In this document: positions 44,843 through 52,379 of the stretch, in pieces
Numbering within the stretch: position 1 is the stretch's first letter
How the letters are laid out: every line of letters begins with the position of its first letter
Source of the DNA: Paracoccus aurantiacus
GTDB lineage: Bacteria; Pseudomonadota; Alphaproteobacteria; Rhodobacterales; Rhodobacteraceae
Direction of reading: 5' to 3'
DNA length: 64,000 bases
NCBI RefSeq assembly: GCF_007993065.1
Contig: NZ_VOPL01000007.1
Location: 62,001 to 126,000 of the forward strand
Notes under the pieces: model-generated
The model's database searches: none
What the model saw: only the letters and a program-made list of their open reading frames with translations
Told to the model about the DNA's origin: nothing
Program-made: the position numbers and the translations under genes

Positions 44843-45850
44843 CTATTTCAGTCCGAGCATCACCGCAGTTTCGCTGATGCGCGTATCGGTATCCGTAAGC
44901 TGCTTGGACATATCGGCCTCGGCCAGGGGCATGACCGGCATTCCCATCGTGTTCAGCTGCTCGGTCACCGGGGCCTCACCCGCGGCCGCCGTAACCGCGT
45001 CATGGATGGCGGTGACAAGTGCCGGGTCCATACCCTTCGGGCCAAGAACCAGGAAGTCAAAGCCGAAGATCGCGCTCGAGAAGCCCTGTTCGGCCACAGA
45101 TGCAACATCGGGCATAATCGGATCCCGTTCGGCATTCCCGCCGATTGTGCCCAGCACCTTCAGCGCGCCGGTATCGACATATTGCTTGGTGCCCGAGGCG
45201 TTGACGAGGGCCGCGTCGATCTGCTTGCCCTGAAGCTGAACCAGCTTGTCAGAATCGCTGCCGGCCTCGACAAAGCGGAACTTTGCGCCACTGTCCTTTT
45301 CCAGCAGCCCACCCATGAAATGGGTAGAGCCGCGAAGCTGAACGCCGAGGCTGATCTTTTCGGGTTCTGCCTTCGCGGCATCGACGAGGTCCTGAACGCT
45401 GCTATAAGGCGCATCCGCAGGCACGGCGAGCGCGTAGGTGCCGCCTACCGACATGACTGCCACGGGCGTGAATTCCTGCAGAGGATCGTTGGGATAGGCG
45501 CCGGTGTGATAGGACGTCATAAGCCCCGTATGGAAGAACAGCAGGGCCTGGCCATTTGGATCGGCATTTCGAACCTGTTCGGCCGCGACCGCACCACCGC
45601 CACCCGGCGCGTTGACGACGACGAAAGGCGCGCCCTGCGCTTTCTGCAAAGCGTCAGCCAGGATCCGCGCCACAGCGTCGGTCCCGCCGCCCGGGCTGGC
45701 CGGAACGTAAAACTGGACGGGGCCATTCGGCCAATCCTCGGCGGCCTGCGCCGGTGTGGCAACAACTGGCGCCACCAGCATCGCCGCTGACACAAGGAAC
45801 GCACCGATCATGCGGCGGCGGGTGAATGCAGAGCAGTTTACAAGAGCCAT
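44843..45850 (-). CDS. Tct/Bug-family periplasmic binding protein 2
   Basis: The 335-residue product has a long signal sequence with an RRR start (SAFTRRRMIGAFLVSAAMLVAPVVATPAQA), possibly Tat-like, cleaved before AEDWP. Bug-family segments are WPNGPVQFYVPASPGGGTDAVARILADAL, VVNAPGGGGAVAAEQVRNADPNG and GVQLRGSTHFMGGLL. GGGAGG lies eight bases before the ATG. It is first in the reverse operon and divergent from the lysR gene. Two binding proteins with one TctAB pair could widen the substrate range. Confidence 0.92.
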   Translation of the reverse strand: MALVNCSAFTRRRMIGAFLVSAAMLVAPVVATPAQAAEDWPNGPVQFYVPASPGGGTDAVARILADALQKAQGAPFVVVNAPGGGGAVAAEQVRNADPNGQALLFFHTGLMTSYHTGAYPNDPLQEFTPVAVMSVGGTYALAVPADAPYSSVQDLVDAAKAEPEKISLGVQLRGSTHFMGGLLEKDSGAKFRFVEAGSDSDKLVQLQGKQIDAALVNASGTKQYVDTGALKVLGTIGGNAERDPIMPDVASVAEQGFSSAIFGFDFLVLGPKGMDPALVTAIHDAVTAAAGEAPVTEQLNTMGMPVMPLAEADMSKQLTDTDTRISETAVMLGLK

Positions 45851-45868
45851 GAAATTTCCTCCCAGAAC

Positions 45869-45907
45869 TTCATTGATTGCAGGTTAGGCTCGGTGTGGCA
45901 TAATGAA
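45869..45907. promoter_or_regulatory. divergent tctC/lysR control region
   Basis: Inverted TTCATT (45869-45874) and AATGAA (45902-45907) lie 27 bases apart between divergent genes. LysR proteins often bind extended sites of this kind. The assignment is tentative. Confidence 0.3.
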
Positions 45908-45948
45908 CAAATAAGAAATGCCCGGTTCACATAAGCAGAGCTTTTACC

Positions 45949-46905
45949 TTGGCAACCGACGCGCTGACCCTTTTGAAACGGCTGACGACACGAGGGCGCA
46001 TCCGCCATATGCAGGCCCTTATCGTTCTGGACGACAAGCGCAGCATGAGCCGTGCGGCCGAAGCGATGGGCATGACCCAACCCGGCATGACCCAACTGGT
46101 TAACGAGTTGGAGCAACTATTGGATACGGTGCTGTTCCTGCGCCATGCCCGCGGTGTCGCGCCGACGGTTGCCGCGCAGGCATTGTTGCCCGTCGCACGC
46201 CGGATCATATCTGCCTCAGAGCATGGGGCCGAGGTTATCGCCTCGCACAATCGGCGTGATGGCGGACTGGTCCGCATCGCTGCAACTGTCGCCGCGCAGG
46301 GTTCGATGCTGCCGCCCATTTTGCCGGCCTTCGTCGAGGACCATCCAGACATCCAGTTGCAGATCGAAGACGTAATCGGACAGACGCTGGATGCATCTTT
46401 CAGTGGCGATGTCTTCGATCTCGTTTGTTGCCGCAAGCAGACGGTGGTTCCGGACGAATGGGTGTGGCAAGTCTGCCGCGATGACGTTCTCGCCGTTATC
46501 TGTGGCGCATCGCATCCGATGGCAGCTGCCGGGAGGGCAGATATGGATCAACTCGCGGATCAACACTGGCTGCTCAACCATGTCTCCAGCCTGGCCCGGC
46601 ACCATTTCGACGACCTGGCGCGCAAAGCGGGATGGCAGTCGATCCGCTCGGTTCAGGTCATCAGCCGCATCCCCCTTCTGGTCCGGGTCATGCTGGGTTC
46701 CAGCCGCACCGTCTCGCTTCTGCCCGAAAGCGCGGTCGAGCCATGGCTTGCCTCGGGCGAAATGGTCCGTTTGGACAGTCCCATGACGCTGCCACTTGAG
46801 CCGTTGGGCTATTACTGGCGGCCAGAGAATGCCGGTCAAGCAACCCGGACGCTGGCCAAAAGATTGACCGAGTCAGGCAATTTCCCACAGGCCAAGGAGA
46901 TATGA
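45949..46905 (+). CDS. LysR family transcriptional regulator
   Basis: The 318-residue protein has the LysR winged HTH at residues 20-80 (RHMQALIVLDDKRSMSRAAEAMGMTQPGMTQLVNELEQLLDTVLFLRHARGVAPT) and a periplasmic-binding-like effector domain. It starts with TTG at 45949; the first ATGs are inside the HTH and would truncate it. It is divergent from the reverse Tct/esterase/MBL operon and probably activates it with the substrate as effector. The DUF3237 gene follows after three bases. Confidence 0.9.
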   Translation: MATDALTLLKRLTTRGRIRHMQALIVLDDKRSMSRAAEAMGMTQPGMTQLVNELEQLLDTVLFLRHARGVAPTVAAQALLPVARRIISASEHGAEVIASHNRRDGGLVRIAATVAAQGSMLPPILPAFVEDHPDIQLQIEDVIGQTLDASFSGDVFDLVCCRKQTVVPDEWVWQVCRDDVLAVICGASHPMAAAGRADMDQLADQHWLLNHVSSLARHHFDDLARKAGWQSIRSVQVISRIPLLVRVMLGSSRTVSLLPESAVEPWLASGEMVRLDSPMTLPLEPLGYYWRPENAGQATRTLAKRLTESGNFPQAKEI

Positions 46906-46908
46906 ACG

Positions 46909-47412
46909 ATGAGCAACGATCTTTTCGAGAATACGCCCCACCCTGGTCTTCACTTTCGCCTCGCTCTCGAATTGCTCGTCGATGTTTCAGACAAGCGCGA
47001 CCTCGGGTGGGGGCCGCTTGGACAGAGATTCATTGTCCCGATAACCGGGGGCGTCTTCAGAGGAGGGCCGGGGTTCGAGACGCTCAAGGGCATGGTCCTG
47101 CCGGGTGGCGCTGATCGCCAGCTTGTCCGCCCCGATGGGATAAAGGAATTGGACGCGCTCTACGAGCTGCGAACCGAAGACGGCGACGAACTGACGGTAC
47201 GGAACCGCGTCCTGATTGATGAATCGCGGGCAGGCCAGCGTTATGCGCTGTCTCGCGTGTCGCTATCGGCACCGTCAGTACCTTGGGGATACCTGAACAG
47301 CCGCCTTTTCCTTGGAACACTGCAGTCGGCGCGTCCGACCCGAAATGCGGTAATTGTGCGATGCTGGGAAGTCGATGATCGTGAGTTCCACCTTCGGGGG
47401 AGTGGCTCGTAG
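46909..47412 (+). CDS. DUF3237 domain protein
   Basis: The 167-residue protein fits DUF3237, a small beta-barrel family. It has FRLALELLVDVSDKRDLGWGPLGQRFIVPITGGVFRGG, MVLPGGADRQLVRPDGIKELDALYELRTEDGDELTVRNRVL and SRLFLGTLQS. It follows the lysR stop by three bases and is probably co-transcribed with it. The family often occurs with aromatic or ester catabolic genes, but no reaction is established. Confidence 0.85.
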   Translation: MSNDLFENTPHPGLHFRLALELLVDVSDKRDLGWGPLGQRFIVPITGGVFRGGPGFETLKGMVLPGGADRQLVRPDGIKELDALYELRTEDGDELTVRNRVLIDESRAGQRYALSRVSLSAPSVPWGYLNSRLFLGTLQSARPTRNAVIVRCWEVDDREFHLRGSGS

Positions 47413-47997
47413 CGCGATCCGACGAGGCCATTGTCAGCTCCTGCTTGCGTCTTGAGGCCATTTCGCGTTTGCCGCGAACGACCGCCTCGCCTCTTACTGA
47501 CAGAGGTCAAATGTCGCGAAGTGCAGGCTGCGGCCATTCGGGCGGTCGTCGCAGATGTCCGCTTTGTCCCGCATTGCTGACCTTGGCCTGCCAGGTCAAG
47601 CTGCACAATGCCGCCGATGGCCGGTTTAGGGAAGCTGCACCGCAGCGAGGCCCAGCCCGGCGAATGTCCGGAGAGGGCCGGAGGTGCGAAGTGAACACTC
47701 CGCAGACTGACGGCATCGTCAGATTTAGGCTGGGCAAAATTCTGCATGGTTCTGCTATCCGCAAAGCGCTCGAGCACGGTGCCACAAATTTTTAAACATA
47801 TGCCCAGCAGGGGCGGGCAGCGCTGCGATAGTTGCGGTCTCCGCGCTGCCCGCCTTTGCTTCACCTTTCCTCATCACGATCCCGCCGCACTGTTCGAGGG
47901 GATGATGTCACTAGCTATGCTCGGCACTGTCGAATTTCGCCGCCCAGAGGTGTCGGTTGTCACTGCCAGCGAGTGATGATTTCTGTGTCAATTTGCA
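47413..47997. other. right terminal region of the inserted unit
   Basis: No supported gene is present. From 47928 to 47994 there are three copies of an inverted TGTC(G)(A/G)(A/T)TT-like word at 47928-47937, 47951-47959 and 47986-47994. They are the reverse complements of words at the left end (32927, 32974). I read this as an IS21-type terminus. Confidence 0.55.
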
Positions 47998-48194
47998 TTG
48001 TTGTGTTTCCTCCATCCTTCGATCAAGATCTGCGCCTCGCGGAGACTGTAGAATACCTCGCGATCCAGCCACTCGTCGCGGAACCGGGCGTTGAAGCTTT
48101 CGCAGTAGCCGTTCTCCCAGGGTGAGCCGGGTTCGATATAGGCCGTCTTTGCCCCGACCGCCGCTATCCAGTTCCGGACGGCCTGACCGCGCAT
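47998..48194 (-). pseudogene. IS3-family transposase, internal fragment
   Basis: On the reverse strand the frame reads AVRNWIAAVGAKTAYIEPGSPWENGYCESFNARFRDEWLDREVFYSLREAQILIEGWRKHNN. It contains the last catalytic glutamate of the DDE core (PWENGY). It is cut at its C-terminal side by the inserted unit; the remainder is at 32816-32911. On its N-terminal side similarity stops near 48185, so the IS was already truncated there. Confidence 0.88.
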
Positions 48195-48717
48195 GATTAT
48201 ATCCAGATGCGTCTGGGTGCGAACTTCGGTAAGAAGTGATCTGCCGTCAGCACTCCTGAGGGTTACTTTCGATCCGGAAAAGAGTTGGCCGTTCGCGGCC
48301 AGTTCACTCCGGGCGATGGTAGCCGATCGTGGATATGTGGCGAGATAACCGAATCCGATTATCGGTCATTGGCGCATGACGGCTTCGCTGGACCGTTTCT
48401 GCTGCGACGCTACCAACGTTCGGTTATCTCCATACCCGATTCTTCAATTGCTGAAACGAACAGGTTCCTAGGCGATAGCGCCGGCCATTACACTTGGAGC
48501 GATTGCAAGCCACGTTAAGCCGGCTCCTCTGCGGACCGTGACATTTCCTGGCATTGCCGAGGTATTTCTGACCATAGATCAGCAATTCGCCCTTTCGCAG
48601 GATTGCCTGCGCCAAAGGATCGCGGCTGCTTCGCTGCGGCGAAATGGATCAGGATGCATCCGCACCACTTGCCGGTCTGCTTCCTGAGCACGTTGCCGAC
48701 GGCTCGCCTGTTTGTCG
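48195..48717. other. intergenic region with long-range inverted repeat
   Basis: I see no supported gene in these 523 bases. It contains GAGATAACCGAA (48342-48353) and its perfect complement TTCGGTTATCTC (48419-48430), 65 bases apart. This may be a remnant of a mobile-element end or a regulatory hairpin. Confidence 0.4.
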
Positions 48718-49524
48718 CTAGGCTTTCGCCAGCAGTTTCCGGCATGCCCGAGCGACGCGGCCAAGGACCGGGGCATCGCCTTCGGAGGCAGAGAGAGCCG
48801 TCATGGGAACTTCGGCGCTCAGCGGGATGTCGGGTGGAAGGCTGTCAATAAACGCTGTCAGTGCGATCTCACCCTCGCCCGGTGGAAGGCGTTCGTCGCG
48901 GGCGGTGTGAAGCAACTCGGTTTCGGTATAGGCTGATCTGACCGGGGCGTCGGCCAGATGCGCGAAGGGAAGGCGTGCGGGCGGGATGTCATGCAGCATT
49001 TCCAGCGATGACCCCGAGCGGTCGAAATGCAGGCTGTCGGCAAGGATGCCAACGCGCTCGCCCGCCGCCTGAACCACGCGAAATGCGGCGGCAAGGTCGC
49101 GGACGACGGTCCAGGGAAAGAATTCCAGCACGATGCTCAGCCCGCGGCCGGCGGCAAGTGCATCCATCGCGCCGAGATTGTCTGCCAGTCGCGAAAGATC
49201 GGGATCGTAGGGCGCGCAGATCACGTGGCGCGCGCCCAGTTCAGCGCCCGCATCAAGAAATGCGCAAAGGCGGGCGGGATCGGTGGCGGGTTCGATCTTG
49301 ACGAACTCGATATCGCCGACGCGCATCCCTGTCTCGGCCAGAGCGCGTTTTGTCTCGGCCATCATCGCGGCATTCTTCATCAGCGGATAGCCGGGGCTCG
49401 TCTGCGTCACGCGCAGCAGGCGCAGACCGACGTGATCGAAACCTGCGGCTGCGGCAGCTTCGATAAAGTCAGGCGGCGCAAGGTTGATCGCGGTCAGATG
49501 GGCCACGCCCAGTTTACGTTTCAT
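48718..49524 (-). CDS. TIM-barrel sugar phosphate isomerase/epimerase-like protein
   Basis: The 268-residue protein is of the AP-endonuclease-2 TIM-barrel family. Metal ligands can be placed at E in LSIVLEFFPW, D in ILADSLHFDRSG, H in FAHLADAPV and E in PLSAEVPM. This superfamily includes hydroxypyruvate isomerase, xylose isomerase-like enzymes and 3-dehydroshikimate dehydratase. The shikimate-dehydrogenase-like gene and Tct system nearby favour the last type (inference). Its start at 49524 overlaps the end of the FAD gene by 11 bases. Confidence 0.8.
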   Translation of the reverse strand: MKRKLGVAHLTAINLAPPDFIEAAAAAGFDHVGLRLLRVTQTSPGYPLMKNAAMMAETKRALAETGMRVGDIEFVKIEPATDPARLCAFLDAGAELGARHVICAPYDPDLSRLADNLGAMDALAAGRGLSIVLEFFPWTVVRDLAAAFRVVQAAGERVGILADSLHFDRSGSSLEMLHDIPPARLPFAHLADAPVRSAYTETELLHTARDERLPPGEGEIALTAFIDSLPPDIPLSAEVPMTALSASEGDAPVLGRVARACRKLLAKA

Positions 49525-51247
49525 CGCGGCGCTCCGCTGCGTCGCGCCCGGCGATGAACCCGAAGGTAAGGGCCGGGCCGATATTGATGCCACCTGCCGG
49601 GTAGAAACCGCCCATCACGCTGGCCATGTCGGCACCTGCGGCATAAAGCCCCGCAATCGCCTTGCCGTCACTGTCCAGCACGCGCGCGCGCCCATCAGTG
49701 CGAAGGCCCGCAAAGGTTCCAAAGCTGCCCGGCACAACCTTGACCGCGTAAAATGGCGCGGTCCGGATGGGCGCGAGGCATGGGTTCGGTCGCTGGTCCG
49801 GGTCGCCCTGAAGGCGCATATAGGCCGTTGTTCCGCGCCCGAAATCGGGGTCCTCCCCCCGCCTCGCGCCGTCATTGTAACGGGCGACTGTCTTTTCAAG
49901 CTGGTCTGGCGCGATGCCGCATTTGCGGGCAAGGGCCGGGAGATCGCGGCCCGTTTTCAGGTAGCCAGAGCGCAGCCAGGGCCGGATCGGAAGGGGTGCT
50001 GGGCGCACGATGCCAAGCCCGTATCGGCGCAGGAAGCGATGATCGCAGATCAGCCACGAGGCGACCTCGTCCTGTGGCGGCACTGCCTGCAGCATGGCGC
50101 GGACATAGTCGTAATAGCCCAGCCCTTCGTTGCAGAAGCGGTGGCCGCTGGCCAGAACGCCGATCACCCCCGGCTTGCCGCGGTCGATGATGTGCGGGAA
50201 CACACCGGCCTTTCCGTCCGGCCATGTCACGCGCGAAACCGGGCACAGTGCCGCGGGCGAGGCAAGGTCAAGCGCCTGCGTCCCACCCACCGCCTCGCCC
50301 AGCCGAAGGCCGTCGCCGGTGGCTTCTGGCACGGCAAGCGTATGGTGGTTGCCGGGTCGGGGGAAAGTTGCGTCGCGCCGCGTCAGGTCATGCGGATAGC
50401 CGCCACAGGCCAGCACGACCCCGTGTCGTGCGCGAATGCGCTGGCTTTTTCCATCCGCGGTCACGACCGCGCCGACCACCCGACCTGCGCTGGAAATCAG
50501 GGATTCGAGGCTGTGGCGGGGGCGCAAATCGACCCCGCAATCCAGCGCGGATCTGAGAAGGCGCGCAATCAGCGCGCTGCCATTGCGAAGCTGCATGGCG
50601 CGTCCGTGCCGCGCCAGATCCCAGACATGGCGGCCAAGCCTTCTGGCAACATGAAGCGCCGCACGCGGCGACCGGGTTGCGGTCATGAAGGCACGAAGAT
50701 CGGGACCGGCCTGAATGGTCAGGCCACGGAATGTCGTCTCGGGCATCGGGTTACGAAGCAGCGCGATATGCGGACCAAGCGCGCGCCCGTCATAGGGCCT
50801 GGCAATGACCGAGCGCCCGCCCGTCCCGGCCCCCGGAAGATCCGAATAGGTATCGGGGATTTTCAGCCCGGCATCGAATTGCAAAGCAGTTTCGCTGTCG
50901 AAGAAGCCCACCATCTCGGGCGCGGCGCGCAGGAAGGCATCTGCAAGTTCGGGGTTGAAACTGTTGCCAAGGACGCTTTGCAGATAGCGTCGCGGCCCGC
51001 CGTCTTCGACGTTGATGCCGTGGCGCCGGGCGACCGGATTGCCGGGCGCCCAGATCCAGCCGCCGGACCACGAGGTCGTGCCGCCAAGCGTCGTCGCCTT
51101 GTCACACAGAATGACCGACAGACCGCGATGCGCGGCGGTGACGGCCGCCGCAAGCCCAGCAGCGCCGGAACCCGCGACCAGAAGGTCGCAGGTGTCTGCC
51201 CATTCGCCGCTATCGGCTTCGGTCGCTGGCTGTTGATCCGTCGTCAT
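49514..51247 (-). CDS. FAD-dependent dehydrogenase (fumarate reductase/KstD-like flavoprotein)
   Basis: The 577-residue flavoprotein has the N-terminal dinucleotide motif DLLVAGSGAAGLAAAVTAAHRG followed by ATTLGGTTSWSGGWIWAPGN, the pattern of the FAD_binding_2 family. The C-terminal FAD contact is AGADMASVMGGFYPAGGINIGPALTFGFIAGRDAA. Members dehydrogenate or reduce C-C bonds next to a carbonyl or carboxyl (3-ketosteroids, fumarate, tricarballylate). No signal peptide is seen, so it is cytoplasmic. It is divergent from a lysR gene and co-directional with the TIM-barrel gene. The likely substrate is a ring acid of the shikimate/quinate type (inference). Confidence 0.85.
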   Translation of the reverse strand: MTTDQQPATEADSGEWADTCDLLVAGSGAAGLAAAVTAAHRGLSVILCDKATTLGGTTSWSGGWIWAPGNPVARRHGINVEDGGPRRYLQSVLGNSFNPELADAFLRAAPEMVGFFDSETALQFDAGLKIPDTYSDLPGAGTGGRSVIARPYDGRALGPHIALLRNPMPETTFRGLTIQAGPDLRAFMTATRSPRAALHVARRLGRHVWDLARHGRAMQLRNGSALIARLLRSALDCGVDLRPRHSLESLISSAGRVVGAVVTADGKSQRIRARHGVVLACGGYPHDLTRRDATFPRPGNHHTLAVPEATGDGLRLGEAVGGTQALDLASPAALCPVSRVTWPDGKAGVFPHIIDRGKPGVIGVLASGHRFCNEGLGYYDYVRAMLQAVPPQDEVASWLICDHRFLRRYGLGIVRPAPLPIRPWLRSGYLKTGRDLPALARKCGIAPDQLEKTVARYNDGARRGEDPDFGRGTTAYMRLQGDPDQRPNPCLAPIRTAPFYAVKVVPGSFGTFAGLRTDGRARVLDSDGKAIAGLYAAGADMASVMGGFYPAGGINIGPALTFGFIAGRDAAERRDET

Positions 51248-51274
51248 GCGCACATGATCCCGACACAGGTGCTA

Positions 51275-51285
51275 TAACGTCAAAT
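51275..51285 (+). promoter_or_regulatory. shared motif TAACGTCAAAT in the lysR/FAD promoter
   Basis: TAACGTCAAAT recurs in reverse orientation as ATTTGACGTTA at 52291-52301, in front of the Tct binding-protein gene. Both sites lie 20-30 bases from the palindromic motif described separately. Confidence 0.5.
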
Positions 51286-51304
51286 GCTTCTGTGTATGAT
51301 CGCG

Positions 51305-51318
51305 TAACATCAGGTTAA
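51305..51318. promoter_or_regulatory. candidate LysR operator (lysR/FAD side)
   Basis: TAACATCAGGTTAA lies inside a larger near-palindrome (51301-51322). It is repeated with one change as TAACATCATGTTAA at 52259-52272. It sits just before the lysR start and in the divergent promoter of the FAD dehydrogenase gene. Confidence 0.6.
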
Positions 51319-51337
51319 CGCGATGAGGAGCGCGCAG

Positions 51338-52261
51338 ATGCCGGAAATCACCCTGAGGCAAGTCGAGGTCATTCGCGCGGTGATGATGACAGGCACGATC
51401 AGCGGTGCGGCCGAGATGCTGCATGTCTCGGCCCCCGGCATCAGCCGTCTTGTGAAGCATACCGAAGAATCGCTTGGCATCAGGCTGTTCGAGCGGAAGG
51501 CAGGCCTGTTCGTCCCCTCGGTCGAGGCCGCGCGCGTCTTCGAACAGATCCGCGAGGTTTATCGCGGCGTGGAGAACCTTCAGACCGCCATGGACGCGCT
51601 GCAAAAGGGCGAGGACGTGCGGCTTGCCTTCGCGGCCGCGCCTTCGGTCGCGCAATTCGTTGCGGCGCGAGCGCTGCGTCGCGTTCGCACCCGCTATGCG
51701 GACCTGTTCATCGACCTCAACATCCTCAAGATCGAGGAAACCGTTGACTATTTGTTGCTGGAGCGTGGCGAATTTGTCGTCATGAGCTCTGCGGTGCAGA
51801 ACGAGGCGATCGAGAACGAACAGATTGCCGAGGGGCGGCTTGTCGTGATCCTGCCCGAGGGGCACGGCCTTGCGCAGAAGCCGGTGATCTCGGTGCGCGA
51901 TCTGGCCGAGGAAGATGTGATCGGGGTCGATCCCGACGACCCCTATGGCGCGATGCTGGCCGATCCTTTCGTGCAGGCGGGGCTTCCGGTTCGTCACGCG
52001 ATGCGCGGGCGATTTGCGCAGACGGTTGTCAGCCTCGTGCGGCATGGTCTTGGGGTGGCACTGATCGACGAATTTTCCGTGGCCGAAGTCTATATGCCCG
52101 GCCTCGTCCGGCGTCCCCTGGCCGAAGACGCGCGTATCAGAACCTTTGTTGCGCGCAAGAAGGGGCGGGTCCTGTCGGGGTTTGCGGAATACACGATTCA
52201 GCAGTTCCGGCGTGAACTGGCGCGCGCGGTCGAGACAGGGCCGTCCTTACTTCTGAAATAA
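51338..52261 (+). CDS. LysR family transcriptional regulator
   Basis: The 307-residue protein starts MPEITLRQVEVIRAVMMTGTISGAAEMLHVSAPGISRLVKHTEESLGIRLFER, a standard LysR HTH. The effector-binding domain follows (VRLAFAAAPSVAQFV...). I start at 51338 because GAGGAG, which serves as SD, lies inside the longer version. It stands between the divergent FAD/TIM-barrel genes and the forward tctCBA genes, and the same motif pair flanks it on both sides, so it probably controls both. Confidence 0.92.
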   Translation: MPEITLRQVEVIRAVMMTGTISGAAEMLHVSAPGISRLVKHTEESLGIRLFERKAGLFVPSVEAARVFEQIREVYRGVENLQTAMDALQKGEDVRLAFAAAPSVAQFVAARALRRVRTRYADLFIDLNILKIEETVDYLLLERGEFVVMSSAVQNEAIENEQIAEGRLVVILPEGHGLAQKPVISVRDLAEEDVIGVDPDDPYGAMLADPFVQAGLPVRHAMRGRFAQTVVSLVRHGLGVALIDEFSVAEVYMPGLVRRPLAEDARIRTFVARKKGRVLSGFAEYTIQQFRRELARAVETGPSLLLK

Positions 52262-52272
52262 CATCATGTTAA
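52259..52272. promoter_or_regulatory. candidate LysR operator (tctC side)
   Basis: TAACATCATGTTAA is a perfect palindrome in its 13-base core (TAACAT-C-ATGTTA), overlapping the lysR stop codon. It differs by one base from TAACATCAGGTTAA at 51305-51318. It lies 108 bases before the tctC start. Confidence 0.6.
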
Positions 52273-52379
52273 AGAAGCGACGTTATCTATATTTGACGTT
52301 ACGACATTTCCGGCCGACACTCTGACCCATTCGCCGCCGCTGTTCTCAGCCGGTGGACATCAAATCGGGGAGGAGACCC

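Larger units (their letters stand above)
32910..47997. mobile_element. 15.1-kb IS21-bounded unit inserted in an IS3 gene
   Basis: The segment interrupts one IS3 transposase reading frame. TTGTTGTGT is present at both junctions (32904-32912 and 47998-48006). If the ends are TG...CA, the target duplication is TTGTTG (6 bases). The left end carries AAATCGACA (32927) and AACCGACA (32974). The right end carries their inverted forms TGTCGAATTT (47928), TGTCGGTTG (47951) and TGTCAATTT (47986), as expected for IS21 multiple terminal repeats. istAB lies at the left end. I see no matching istA-side terminus near 35.4 kb. The cargo is an XRE regulator, a Rad50-like ATPase and a Tct catabolic set. Confidence 0.65.
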
